From Ectothiorhodosinus mongolicus (GTDB taxonomy: Bacteria; Pseudomonadota; Gammaproteobacteria; Ectothiorhodospirales; Ectothiorhodospiraceae): DNA of 64,000 nucleotides. Below the pieces are notes generated by a model that ran no database searches, was not told where the DNA came from, and was given only the letters and a program-made list of their open reading frames with translations. Location of the stretch: positions 903,575 through 967,574 of the forward strand of contig NZ_CP023018.1 in the NCBI RefSeq assembly GCF_022406875.1, in the 5' to 3' direction. Made by a program: the position numbers and the translations under genes. Positions 5,938 through 14,966 of the stretch are shown here, one piece after another; position 1 is the first letter of the stretch, and each line of letters starts with the position of its first letter.

Positions 5938-7143
5938 ATGCAAGACGCGCTTAAGCAGTACTTCACCATCACCGGAAATTACTGGGCATTCACGCTGACG
6001 GATGGCGCCATCCGTATGCTGGTGGTTTTGCATTTTTATGCCTTGGGCTACAGCCCGTTTGAGATTGCCCTGCTGTTTCTCTTCTATGAGTTCTTCGGCA
6101 TCGTCACCAATTTAGGTGGCGGCTGGATGGCGGCGCGGCTGGGCCTTAATCTCACCATGCAAGTGGGAACGGCCCTGCAAATTTTCGCGCTGTTGATGTT
6201 GACAGTACCCGATGCTTGGCTGGGCGTCGTGTATGTGATGATCGCCCAAGCGCTCTCGGGCATTGCCAAAGACCTCAATAAGATGAGCGCCAAAGCGGGC
6301 GTCAAGCTGGTCTCCGGCAATACCGATGAACGCCTGTTTCGCTGGGTGGCTTGGATTACCGGTTCTAAAAATGCCCTCAAAGGCGTGGGATTTTTCCTTG
6401 GCGCTCTACTGTTAGCCACACTTGGCTTTCGCGGTGCGCTATTGGCGCTAGCTGGCTTGCTGAGCGTGTCACTGCTGGTCACCTTGGGGCTGCCGCGCGG
6501 CATGGGCGCAGTCAAAACCAAACCGGCTTTTGCCAGTATCTTCGCCCGCGAACCGGCAATTAACTGGCTTTCAGCGGCTAGGGTATTTTTATTCGGTGCT
6601 CGCGACGTCTGGTTTGTGGTGGCCTTGCCCGTATTCTTGGTTTCGATTGGCTGGGGCTTCGAAGCGGTCGGCGCTTATCTGGCGTTGTGGGTGATTGGTT
6701 ATGGCATGGTGCAGGCCTTAGCACCGCAACTATTAAAGGCTCGGGAACGTCAATTGGGTGCTGCCAGCGTCGCCTTTTGGACCACGCTATTAACCGGTAT
6801 CCCATTATTAATATGGGCGGGGCTTTTTTATGCGCTCAACCCCTCGGTGGTTTTGGTGGGGGGACTGGCGCTGTTTGGCGTGGTGTTTGCCATGAACTCA
6901 GCGCTGCATTCGTATCTGATTTTAAAATATTCAGACTTTGACAAGGCCGCCATGGATGTCGGCTTTTACTATGCCGCCAATGCCGGCGGCCGCTTAGTCG
7001 GCACCGTTTTATCGGGGTTTGCGTACCAACAGATCGGTATCGAGGGCTGTTTGTTGATCAGCGCGGGCTTTGTGGCCATAGCTGCTGTCATCACCTGGTT
7101 GTTGGCGCGACGAGAGGCCTCGTCGCACCAACAACCGGCTTAG
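5938..7143 (+). CDS. arsJ: Organoarsenical efflux MFS transporter ArsJ
   Basis: A 401-residue major facilitator protein with about 12 membrane segments. It opens with QYFTITGNYWAFTLTDGA and contains GIAKDLNKMSAKAG, both characteristic of ArsJ. It exports 1-arseno-3-phosphoglycerate made by the adjacent GAPDH. I use ATG 5938; a TTG at 5917 that overlaps the GAPDH stop would add seven residues and is also possible. The gene converges on phoU with only 10 bp between the stops. No arsR or arsC is visible, so any control may be phosphate-linked or may come from elsewhere. Confidence 0.92.
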   Translation: MQDALKQYFTITGNYWAFTLTDGAIRMLVVLHFYALGYSPFEIALLFLFYEFFGIVTNLGGGWMAARLGLNLTMQVGTALQIFALLMLTVPDAWLGVVYVMIAQALSGIAKDLNKMSAKAGVKLVSGNTDERLFRWVAWITGSKNALKGVGFFLGALLLATLGFRGALLALAGLLSVSLLVTLGLPRGMGAVKTKPAFASIFAREPAINWLSAARVFLFGARDVWFVVALPVFLVSIGWGFEAVGAYLALWVIGYGMVQALAPQLLKARERQLGAASVAFWTTLLTGIPLLIWAGLFYALNPSVVLVGGLALFGVVFAMNSALHSYLILKYSDFDKAAMDVGFYYAANAGGRLVGTVLSGFAYQQIGIEGCLLISAGFVAIAAVITWLLARREASSHQQPA

Positions 7144-7153
7144 ATCACCTTAA

Positions 7154-7879
7154 CTACTCGCGGCCATCACCCGTGGCCTCAATGGCCATCTGTTCAAAAC
7201 TGGTGTGGCGAACGTCTTTGCCTTTGACGAAGTAGATCACGTACTCGCAGATGTTGCCGGCACGATCACCAATGCGTTCTAGGGCGCGCGTCGCCCAGAC
7301 CAGATCCATTACCCGCGGAATAGAATCCGGGTCTTCGCGCATCAAAGCCATCAACTGGCGAATGATTTCCTCATAGAGGCTATCGATCTGAATATCCATT
7401 TTTACGGCGCGCACCGCTTGATCAGCGTCCATGCGAACAAAGGAGTCCAGCGCGTTGTGGATCATCTGTTGTACGTGCCCCCCCATGGCCTTAAACTCTT
7501 CCATGGGTGCTACTTCCCGATCTTTCTCCAGTACATGCAGCGCCATGCGGCCAATACGCTCGGCCTCATCGCCCATGCGCTCAAGGTCGGCAATGGCTTT
7601 GATCACCGCCATAACTAAGCGTAAATCGGAAGCAGTTGGCTGACGGCGTGCCAGAATCTGAGTGCAGGTCTCATCCAGAGCCACTTCCATAGCGTTAATC
7701 TTGTAATCACTGGTGATCACGGTCTCGGCCTTTTCGACATTGCCCGTCACCATGGCCTCAACCGCATCGATAGTCTGCTGTTCAACTAGGCCACCCATGG
7801 CCATGATGCGTTTGATAATCCCCTCCAGCTCGGCATTGAATTGCTGGGAGATGTGCTGCTTGAAAAAATCGCTGTCCAT
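7154..7879 (-). CDS. phoU: Phosphate signalling protein PhoU
   Basis: A 241-residue all-helical protein with two PhoU three-helix repeats (about 15-105 and 120-215). The metal-binding signatures are DLERMGDEAERIG in the first and ALERIGDRAGNI in the second. PhoU links the Pst transporter to the PhoR kinase so that PhoB is dephosphorylated when phosphate is ample. It is the last gene of the minus-strand pst run, 29 bp after pstB. Confidence 0.97.
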   Translation of the reverse strand: MDSDFFKQHISQQFNAELEGIIKRIMAMGGLVEQQTIDAVEAMVTGNVEKAETVITSDYKINAMEVALDETCTQILARRQPTASDLRLVMAVIKAIADLERMGDEAERIGRMALHVLEKDREVAPMEEFKAMGGHVQQMIHNALDSFVRMDADQAVRAVKMDIQIDSLYEEIIRQLMALMREDPDSIPRVMDLVWATRALERIGDRAGNICEYVIYFVKGKDVRHTSFEQMAIEATGDGRE

Positions 7880-7908
7880 GGTCTATGTCCTAGGGTCTGG
7901 GTAACAAA

Positions 7909-8736
7909 TCAGCCAAAGCGGCCGGTAATGTAGTCTTCGGTCTCTTTCTTGGTTGGCGTCGTAAAGAGCTTACTGGTGCTGCCATATTCGACCAGTTCGC
8001 CAAGGTACATATAGGCGGTGTAGTCCGAGACACGTGCGGCCTGTTGCATATTGTGGGTGACGATAACGATGGTGTATTGGTCCTTGAGCTCGACCATCAG
8101 CTCTTCGATCTTCAGGGTAGAGAGCGGATCCAAAGCCGAGCAGGGCTCATCCAGCAGCAAGACCTCTGGCTCAATGGCAATGGCGCGGCCAATCACCAGA
8201 CGCTGCTGCTGTCCACCCGACAAACCAAACGCATTGCTCTGCAGGCGATCTTTAACTTCATCCCACAGGGCCACGGATTTAAGCGAACGTTCAACCACCT
8301 CATCCAAGACGCGTTTGTCGCGAACCCCTTGGAGGCGAAGACCATAAGCAATATTTTCATAGATCGACTTAGGGAAGGGATTGGGTTTTTGAAACACCAT
8401 ACCGACCCGGCGACGCAGTTCCGCGGTGTCCGTGCCCTTGGCATAGATGTCATCACCGTGCATACGAATAGCCCCCTCAATACGACAGCCATCGACCAAG
8501 TCATTCATGCGGTTAAAACAGCGCAGCAAGGTCGACTTACCGCAGCCGGAGGGACCGATGAATGCGGTCACGCACTTCGAGGGGATACTCATGTTGACGC
8601 CATGTAGGGCCTGGGTGTTGCCGTAAAATAACTTCAAGTCCTCAACCGTTAAGGCGATGTCCTCCTGACTCAAGGAGCGACTGGCGCCGCCTTGTCCGGC
8701 GAACAGGCTCGGGTCAAATCCAGTTTCTGGGCTCAT
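7909..8736 (-). CDS. pstB: Phosphate ABC transporter ATPase PstB
   Basis: A 275-residue ABC ATPase that powers high-affinity phosphate uptake through PstC/PstA. It shows Walker [10 protein letters not shown], the Q-loop [10 protein letters not shown] typical of PstB, signature LSGGQQQR, Walker B VLLLDEP and the switch histidine in VTHNM. The N-terminus has about 25 extra residues before the first strand, as is common in Pseudomonas-type PstB. It lies between pstA and phoU in one transcription direction. Confidence 0.98.
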   Translation of the reverse strand: MSPETGFDPSLFAGQGGASRSLSQEDIALTVEDLKLFYGNTQALHGVNMSIPSKCVTAFIGPSGCGKSTLLRCFNRMNDLVDGCRIEGAIRMHGDDIYAKGTDTAELRRRVGMVFQKPNPFPKSIYENIAYGLRLQGVRDKRVLDEVVERSLKSVALWDEVKDRLQSNAFGLSGGQQQRLVIGRAIAIEPEVLLLDEPCSALDPLSTLKIEELMVELKDQYTIVIVTHNMQQAARVSDYTAYMYLGELVEYGSTSKLFTTPTKKETEDYITGRFG

Positions 8737-8767
8737 AATAAATCTCCAATAATCATTAGGCTAAGCA

Positions 8768-10423
8768 TCAGTCGCTCTCGGCGCGGTACTTCTCGCGCAG
8801 GTGGTTTCGAATCGTAATGGCGGACAGATTGAGCACAACAATCAACAGCACCAGGATCAGCGCCGTGGCATAAACCAGCTGCTCAGCTGCCTCAGCATGG
8901 GGACTTTGGAAGCCCACATCATAAATATGAAAACCCAAGTGCATGATCTTTCGCTCGAGGTGCACAAAGGGGAAATTGCCATCGATCGGCAGGGTGGGGG
9001 CGAGCTTTACCACACCCACCAGCATCAGCGGCGCCACCTCGCCAGCCGCGCGCGCAATCGCCAAAATCAAGCCGGTCATCATCGCTGGCGTCGCCAGAGG
9101 CACCACCACCTTCCACAAGGTCTCACTCTTGGTAGCGCCCAGGGCCAAGGAACCTTGACGAATGGTGGAAGGAATGCGCGCCAGACCCTCCTCGGTAGAG
9201 ACAATCACGACAGGCAGAGTTAACAGCGCCAGCGTCAGCGATGCCCAAAACAAGCCAGGGGTACCAAAAGTAGGCGCTGGCAATGCCTCCGGATAGAAGG
9301 CTTGGTCCACCTGACCGCCCACGAAGTAGACGAAAAATCCCAGACCAAATACCCCGAACACAATCGAGGGCACGCCCGCTAAGTTATAGACGGAAATGCG
9401 AATGGTCTTAAGCAGCGCCCCCTGCTTGGCATACTCCCGCAGATAAATCGCAGCCAGGACACCAAACGGGGTCACGATGATGGACATCACCAACACCATC
9501 ACCACAGTGCCAAAGATCGCTGGGAAAATGCCGCCTTCGGTATTGGCTTCCCGTGGATAGCCAAAAATAAATCCGAAAAAGTCGTTGACGTAGAAGCCGA
9601 CCTTCGAAGGAATAGACATATTATTGGGCTGCCACGCTTTAACAATATCCGCTAGACGAATCGTCACCTCGCGACCGTCCGCAACTTGCAAGACAAGGCT
9701 GTCACGCGCCGCATCGGCGTATAGCTGATTCAGCTGTCTTTCCAGAATCGCATACTCGGCATCTAAGGACTGGCGGCGCTGAATGAGTTCTTCACGCACC
9801 TCGGCCGTTAACTGCTCGCGCAGTTCCGCACGCCGCTGATCCAAACGCACCCGCTCTAGGGCGAAATTAATGCGTCCGATCGCGCCCCGCTCAATAGAGC
9901 GGATCTCATCGAAAAGGGCATTACTGCGCGAAAGCCGCGCTTGAAACTCTGGCCAAAGCGCATCACCCTCGGCCACAACACGCCCCTCCTCCAACAAACG
10001 CAGCGGACGACCATAGAAATCGCCCCATTCGCGCCGCTCTAGCACCGCCATCTCCCGGGGGTACTGCCAGGGCGTCATGAAATCGTCAACGAAGTAACCA
10101 AAGTCTTTACCGGTCACATCGCGATTTCCCTGTTTGATGAGATGACGAGTCACCAATACCTGCTCTAGCGGAATATCTACCCCAGCATCGCGCATGGCCT
10201 GACCGGTGAGCGTTTCAGAGCGGCGCAATTCACCGATCACCGTTTCGATCTCACCGGTGCGTGGGTCCTGATACTCTGCCTCCAGCACGGCATGAGGCCA
10301 AAAGCTACCGAAGCCACGCACCAGAATCAGCAACAACAGGCCAAAGACCATGATCATGCTGATGGTGACAGCGCCACCTGTGAGCCAGATCCAGGGCGTT
10401 CCGCCTTTCCACCAGGTCTTCAT
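8768..10423 (-). CDS. pstA: Phosphate ABC transporter permease PstA (long form)
   Basis: A 551-residue inner-membrane permease, far longer than the about 300 residues of E. coli PstA. An N-terminal membrane helix (about 15-38) is followed by a periplasmic region rich in charged helices (about 40-270, DUF3333 type). The permease core with six helices and the EAA-like loop ALGATKSETLWKVVVPLATP occupies about 285-540. This long form is known from Pseudomonas and relatives. The ATG follows AGGATGATCTG. The pstC stop lies 24 bp upstream. Confidence 0.96.
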   Translation of the reverse strand: MKTWWKGGTPWIWLTGGAVTISMIMVFGLLLLILVRGFGSFWPHAVLEAEYQDPRTGEIETVIGELRRSETLTGQAMRDAGVDIPLEQVLVTRHLIKQGNRDVTGKDFGYFVDDFMTPWQYPREMAVLERREWGDFYGRPLRLLEEGRVVAEGDALWPEFQARLSRSNALFDEIRSIERGAIGRINFALERVRLDQRRAELREQLTAEVREELIQRRQSLDAEYAILERQLNQLYADAARDSLVLQVADGREVTIRLADIVKAWQPNNMSIPSKVGFYVNDFFGFIFGYPREANTEGGIFPAIFGTVVMVLVMSIIVTPFGVLAAIYLREYAKQGALLKTIRISVYNLAGVPSIVFGVFGLGFFVYFVGGQVDQAFYPEALPAPTFGTPGLFWASLTLALLTLPVVIVSTEEGLARIPSTIRQGSLALGATKSETLWKVVVPLATPAMMTGLILAIARAAGEVAPLMLVGVVKLAPTLPIDGNFPFVHLERKIMHLGFHIYDVGFQSPHAEAAEQLVYATALILVLLIVVLNLSAITIRNHLREKYRAESD

Positions 10424-10447
10424 CAGATCATCCTCAACTTAAAACCG

Positions 10448-12742
10448 TTACAGGGACGCATAGCGCTTGCGCAGCCGCTGGCGCACAATTTCCGCCAGTG
10501 TGTTCAGTAAGAAGGTGAACACCAGCAGCACCAGCGCTGAGAGGAACAAGACTCGGAAGTGGGTTGATCCCACGGCGGTCTCGGGCAACTCCACGGCGAT
10601 ATTGGCCGCCAGAGTGCGCATCCCTTCAAAGAGATTGAAATTCACCACTGGACTGTTGCCCGAGGCCATCAGAACGATCATGGTCTCGCCAACCGCCCGA
10701 CCAAAGCCGATCATGATGGCCGAGAATATTCCCGGGCTGGCGGTCAACAGCACCACACCCACGACGGTCTGCCAGGGCGTCGCACCGAGCGCCAATGAGC
10801 CTTGGGTCAGATGTCTGGGCACGCTGAATACCGCGTCCTCAGCGATGGAAAAGATCGTTGGGATCACGGCAAAGCCCATGGCCATTCCAACGATCAAAGC
10901 ATTGCGCTGGTCATAAGGAATACCCACATCGGAAAACCACTGACGCATCGACCCGTCGAAAAAGGCGATCTCGATCCAGGGGCTACTACTGACCACCAAC
11001 CAGCCAGTGCCAATCACCACCGGAATCAGCAGGGCAGCCTCCCAACCCGGGGGGACGGCATTGCGAATACGTTCGGGGAAACGGCTCCAAGCAATGGCGG
11101 CCAACAAAATAAACAGCGGGAAGAATAGGGCACCGGTAACCAAAATCGGCAGGTTGTTTTCCACATAGGGCGCCAACCAAATCCCCGCTAAGAAGCCCAA
11201 AATAACGGTTGGCAAGGCCTCCATCAGCTCAATAGAGGGCTTTACCAAGCGACGAATTTTTGGTGACATGAAATAGGCGGTGTAGATCGCCCCCATAATC
11301 GCTAGCGGGGTCGCTAGCAGCATCGCAAATAACGCTGCTTTCAGCGTCCCAACGGACAAAGGCACGATGCTGTACTTGGCCTCAAAAGCATCGTCTGCAG
11401 ATGAGGACTGCCAGATGAATTCCGGCTCGCTGCGACCTTCATACCAGACCTTGCCCCATAGGCCACTCAAGGTGGTTTGTGGGTGTGGATTATCAATCTT
11501 GAGAACACCAATGCCGGTATCGTTCTCAGTGAGCACCAAAGCCAAGGAGTTGTTGGGGCCAATGGCGAGCTGGCTAATGGCATTTTCAGACACGGGCTTC
11601 ATGGCCAAAGTAACATGAGAGGTGGCGTAGTGCAGTCCCACGGTGCCGCTGTCATCACCGACCAAGAAGCCTTTGCGCAGATACTCGGGCTCGATCACCA
11701 TCACCGCGCCAGGATGGCTACTGAATTCGCGAATCATGCGGAGGCGTGAAATCCCCGCGTCCTCATCGCGCACCAAAAACCACTGGCGCAAGCTGCCATC
11801 AGAGCCGCCGACGATCAATGAGCGGGTGCCGACCAGAAATTCTGCGGCCGTGACTCGCGCATCAACGCCCACGAGATCGACTTCTTCGACCAAATGTGGA
11901 TTGCCGCGATCAGAAATGTCAAAAGACATCAGCCAACCCCGATCGTCGATCAGGAATAGATTGCGCAAGGTTTCGTTTAGGAGCATCTGGCGAATTGGCG
12001 TGCCGATGTTGGGCAAATTAAAATCCTGCCGGCTGACCGTCATTTGCCCTGTCATCAAATTGGTGCGCGAAGAAAACATCGCCATGGCAATATCGCCTTC
12101 TTCAGAGGCGCCAGCGACGATAAACCCGCCGCGACCTTCAATGATTTCTAGGGCTGAAAAATTGCTGATGGGGCGCGATCCCAGAATGATGGGGCTATCT
12201 CCCAGCGGGAACTCCAGCTCCGGCACAATCACGCGCTGACCGGTGGAGAAGTCCTGAGCGTAAACCACGCGCAGTGGCAGGACGCTACCGTCGGAAAAGC
12301 CATAAACGAATAGGCTGCGGCGGTTCTCTGCGCGGCCAAACCGAGTAATACTGGCATTGTCGGGAATTGGCACCTGCAGGCGCGACAAGGGCGCGCCGCT
12401 GCGTGCATCAAAAAAATGAATTTGGCCATTCTCCGCAAATTGCGCACCGATGCGCTCGAAACGATCCAAGGTGTAATGAAAAGCAGGCGCTTGCGAGAGA
12501 TGCGCCGGCAAACTGTATTCGGTTTCCGGTGTGACACTAACCGGCTTTAATAAAGGGAATGTTTCATAGAACAAGTAAACAAAAATCAGACCCAGGGCGA
12601 TAATCACGCCAATGCCCCCAGAGCCCACTCCAAACAGAGAGAAGCGATCCCGAAACGCGCGTTTCTTGCGCAGTTTCAAACGCTTTTCCTCATCGGGCAG
12701 CAAGGAGCGTCGAGAATCGGCAGTTGCTTGTGATGCAGCCAT
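10448..12742 (-). CDS. pstC: Phosphate ABC transporter permease PstC (long form)
   Basis: A 764-residue permease subunit, over twice the E. coli length. After a charged cytoplasmic start there is a helix at about 38-60, a large periplasmic region (about 65-470) with beta-propeller-like repeats (SDGSVLPLRV, SDGSLRQWF), then the membrane core (about 475-755) with the EAA loop ALGATPWQTVVGVVLLTASPG. The periplasmic expansion is typical of the Pseudomonas-type PstC; its function is not established. It is separated from pstS by a hairpin with a U-run that probably lowers expression relative to pstS. Confidence 0.96.
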   Translation of the reverse strand: MAASQATADSRRSLLPDEEKRLKLRKKRAFRDRFSLFGVGSGGIGVIIALGLIFVYLFYETFPLLKPVSVTPETEYSLPAHLSQAPAFHYTLDRFERIGAQFAENGQIHFFDARSGAPLSRLQVPIPDNASITRFGRAENRRSLFVYGFSDGSVLPLRVVYAQDFSTGQRVIVPELEFPLGDSPIILGSRPISNFSALEIIEGRGGFIVAGASEEGDIAMAMFSSRTNLMTGQMTVSRQDFNLPNIGTPIRQMLLNETLRNLFLIDDRGWLMSFDISDRGNPHLVEEVDLVGVDARVTAAEFLVGTRSLIVGGSDGSLRQWFLVRDEDAGISRLRMIREFSSHPGAVMVIEPEYLRKGFLVGDDSGTVGLHYATSHVTLAMKPVSENAISQLAIGPNNSLALVLTENDTGIGVLKIDNPHPQTTLSGLWGKVWYEGRSEPEFIWQSSSADDAFEAKYSIVPLSVGTLKAALFAMLLATPLAIMGAIYTAYFMSPKIRRLVKPSIELMEALPTVILGFLAGIWLAPYVENNLPILVTGALFFPLFILLAAIAWSRFPERIRNAVPPGWEAALLIPVVIGTGWLVVSSSPWIEIAFFDGSMRQWFSDVGIPYDQRNALIVGMAMGFAVIPTIFSIAEDAVFSVPRHLTQGSLALGATPWQTVVGVVLLTASPGIFSAIMIGFGRAVGETMIVLMASGNSPVVNFNLFEGMRTLAANIAVELPETAVGSTHFRVLFLSALVLLVFTFLLNTLAEIVRQRLRKRYASL

Positions 12743-12776
12743 GGTTAGATTCCTGATTCAGGCAATGGACTCGCCT

Positions 12777-12807
12777 AAAAAGGCCCTGACACTCTTGTGC
12801 CAGGGCC
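12777..12807 (-). terminator. Intra-operon terminator/attenuator between pstS and pstC
   Basis: On the minus strand GGCCCTG (12801-12807) pairs with CAGGGCC (12782-12788), with an inner CAC/GTG pairing, followed by five U. Its place directly after the pstS stop suggests partial termination. This would make the binding protein more abundant than the permease subunits, as is usual for ABC operons. Confidence 0.8.
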
Positions 12808-12822
12808 CCTTGGCGGACAGAC

Positions 12823-13779
12823 TTAGTTCAGGTTGAACTCTCTGCGGAAACGCTCAGCGGCGGCCGCATCCAGAGTGACGTAGCCGTCACGATGCACCAC
12901 ACCCTGACCCTCCTTAGAGAGCACCAGACGGAAGAATTCCTTTTCCAAAGGATTCCAGCCATTGGTGGGGTGTTGATTGGCAGCAACGTACAAGAAGCGG
13001 GCCAAAGGATAGTCGCCAGTCGCAGCATTAGCGCCGCTGGCTTCAAAACCGTTCAGCGGCACCACGCGCACGCCAGAGGTGCTGTAACCGATACCCGAGT
13101 AGCCAACACCGCCTAAGGTCTGCTCAACGCCACGGACCACCGCGGAGGAACCGGGCTGTTCGTTAACCGTATCTTTAAAGTCACCGCCACATAAGGCGAC
13201 TTCGCGGAAGAAGCCATAGGTACCAGACACGGCGTTACGGCCATAGATGGTGATATCGCGATTCGCCCAAGAGCCTGTCATGCCGGCATCGCCCCAAGTA
13301 CGTATATCACTGCTGTGACCGCAGGCGCGGGTAGCAGAGAAAATGGCGTCTACTTGCGGCATGCTTAGATCGGCGATCGGATTATCCTTGTTGACAAACA
13401 CCGCGATCATGTCGATGGCGACTGGCACCAAAGTCGGCGCATAACCATAACGATCTTCAAAACCACGCTGTTCAGAGTCACGCATCGGACGGCTCATGGG
13501 GCCGAAGTTGGAGGTCCCTTCAATCAACGCCGGGGGCGCTGTGGAGGTGCCAGCCCCCTGAATCTGGATATTCACATTGGGATAGAAGCTAGCAAACTCT
13601 TCGGCCCAAAGGGTCATCAGGTTGTTCAGCGTGTCAGAACCTACAGAGCTCAGGTTGCCGGAAATACCGGAAACGCGCTGGTAATCAGGTAAGTTGGGAT
13701 CGACATCAGCCATGGCAACGGGTGCCGCCATGGTGAAGGCCATTGCCAAGCCTAGAGTGGTACGACGTAAGTTGTTCAT
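12823..13779 (-). CDS. pstS: Periplasmic phosphate-binding protein PstS
   Basis: A 318-residue precursor with signal peptide [18 protein letters not shown]... cleaved after VAMA. It has the phosphate-contact segments [11 protein letters not shown] (about 45-55), [12 protein letters not shown] and [12 protein letters not shown]. It captures phosphate and delivers it to PstC/PstA. A strong Pho box with a -10 element precedes it, and a hairpin terminator follows. Its distance from phoR is taken up by an FKBP gene and a Sel1-repeat gene, which is unusual. Confidence 0.97.
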   Translation of the reverse strand: MNNLRRTTLGLAMAFTMAAPVAMADVDPNLPDYQRVSGISGNLSSVGSDTLNNLMTLWAEEFASFYPNVNIQIQGAGTSTAPPALIEGTSNFGPMSRPMRDSEQRGFEDRYGYAPTLVPVAIDMIAVFVNKDNPIADLSMPQVDAIFSATRACGHSSDIRTWGDAGMTGSWANRDITIYGRNAVSGTYGFFREVALCGGDFKDTVNEQPGSSAVVRGVEQTLGGVGYSGIGYSTSGVRVVPLNGFEASGANAATGDYPLARFLYVAANQHPTNGWNPLEKEFFRLVLSKEGQGVVHRDGYVTLDAAAAERFRREFNLN

Positions 13780-13848
13780 TCAGTCTTCCTCTTATTGAGA
13801 CATGTGCCAAAGACAAGCAAGGCGATTGTCCCGACGGCGGAAGACAAG

Positions 13849-13880
13849 AATATGTCTGCTATGTAACAGTTTTATGACAG
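13849..13880 (-). promoter_or_regulatory. Pho box and -10 element of pstS
   Basis: On the minus strand CTGTCATAAAACTGTTACA (13862-13880) is a near-consensus pair of PhoB half-sites 11 nt apart. A CATATT -10 box (13849-13854) lies 7 nt downstream. The box directly abuts the stop codon of the upstream FKBP gene. Confidence 0.88.
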
Positions 13881-14432
13881 TCAGCGAAGCCCCGGAACCG
13901 GCACTTCCCAAGCCTGCGGTTCATGCTGTGTGGGCGGCTCCAGTATGGCGATTAAATGCACCTCAAATATCAATGTTTCATCCGGCCCGATAGGACCAGA
14001 GCCGCCTCGCCCGTAACCCTGTTCGGGTGGAACAACCAGCCGCAGGGTGGTTCCGGCAGGGACCAGGGATAGAGTCTCGCGCCAAGCAGGAATGGCTTGA
14101 TTCAGACGCAGACTGGCCGGTGTACCCCGACGAATAGAATTATCGAATTGCCGGCCATCGATGTGCCAGGCCTGATAGTGCACCTCAATCCAGTCATCAA
14201 GCTCAGGCTCGGGGCCATCCCCCAAAGCCAGGACTTCCACCTGAACGCCGCTCTCGAGAACTGCCACGCCCGGACGCAGAGCATTCATACGGCGATAATG
14301 CTCTCCTTCTTCGTTATTTAGGGCAGCCAAAAGAAGGCGATTCTCACTGTGTTCTGCGCCCGGACCAAACCACTGCATGCCGATAAAAATGGCGACCAAC
14401 AAAGCCAAGCTCAAAATAATGGCGCGCAGCAT
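13881..14432 (-). CDS. FKBP-type peptidyl-prolyl isomerase, membrane-anchored or secreted
   Basis: A 183-residue protein. An N-terminal hydrophobic segment (about 4-20) should anchor it or direct it to the periplasm, followed by a linker and an FKBP domain (about 65-165). Recognisable FKBP elements are VHYQAWHIDGRQFDNSIRRG, PAWRETLSLVPAGTTLRLVVPPEQGYG and ETLIFEVHLI. It probably catalyses prolyl isomerisation of envelope proteins. It sits between the Sel1 protein and pstS, 3 bp after the former, so it is probably co-transcribed with phoBR. Any phosphate link is only from position. Confidence 0.88.
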   Translation of the reverse strand: MLRAIILSLALLVAIFIGMQWFGPGAEHSENRLLLAALNNEEGEHYRRMNALRPGVAVLESGVQVEVLALGDGPEPELDDWIEVHYQAWHIDGRQFDNSIRRGTPASLRLNQAIPAWRETLSLVPAGTTLRLVVPPEQGYGRGGSGPIGPDETLIFEVHLIAILEPPTQHEPQAWEVPVPGLR

Positions 14433-14435
14433 GGC

Positions 14436-14966
14436 TTACTCTTCTAGGCCCTGCAGCCAGTCCACTGCTCGTTGCCGCGCGGCGTCGCGTTCTTCCGGCA
14501 CAAGCTGCGCTTCGAGTCGCTGCCAGAGCATGATGGCCGCTGGGTCCTGTCCAGCCGCCGCAATATTGGCCCATTGCGCGGCCAGCGAAGGATCTACCTC
14601 AATACCAATGCCTTCACTGTAGATCCGCGCCAAGAAATAAGCCGCAATGGGGGGCTGCGCTGGCGCCGCCTCAAGCAATAAATCCCGAGCTTCAAAAACT
14701 CCCTCGGGATTCAACCCCCCTTGTGCGTCGGCGTAAAGCAATGAGGCCAAAGCAATTTGAGCTGGTGCGTAACCGGTCTCTGCGGACTCGCGAAACCAGT
14801 ATTCGGCCTGTGCACGATCGTGTTCGACTCGATCACCCTGCAAGAACATCCAACCCATGGCGAGCATGGCTCTAGGCGTTGACTGAATCGGCTGATCTTC
14901 GTTCGGAGTCTCTGCAACTGCGACAGGGCTTACGCAAATAACCAGTAGCAAAAAGAAGATTTTCAT
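14436..14966 (-). CDS. Secreted Sel1/TPR-like repeat protein
   Basis: A 176-residue protein with a signal peptide (MKIFFLLLVICVSPVAVAE) and about three Sel1-type repeats. Signatures are AMLAMGWMFLQGDRVEHDRAQA, YWFRESAETGYAPAQIALASLL and AAYFLARIYSEGIGIEVDP. Such repeats act as protein-protein scaffolds, here in the periplasm. Its ATG overlaps the phoR stop by 4 nt, so it is translationally coupled to the sensor kinase. A periplasmic modulator of PhoR or Pst is an attractive but unproven reading. Confidence 0.85.
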   Translation of the reverse strand: MKIFFLLLVICVSPVAVAETPNEDQPIQSTPRAMLAMGWMFLQGDRVEHDRAQAEYWFRESAETGYAPAQIALASLLYADAQGGLNPEGVFEARDLLLEAAPAQPPIAAYFLARIYSEGIGIEVDPSLAAQWANIAAAGQDPAAIMLWQRLEAQLVPEERDAARQRAVDWLQGLEE

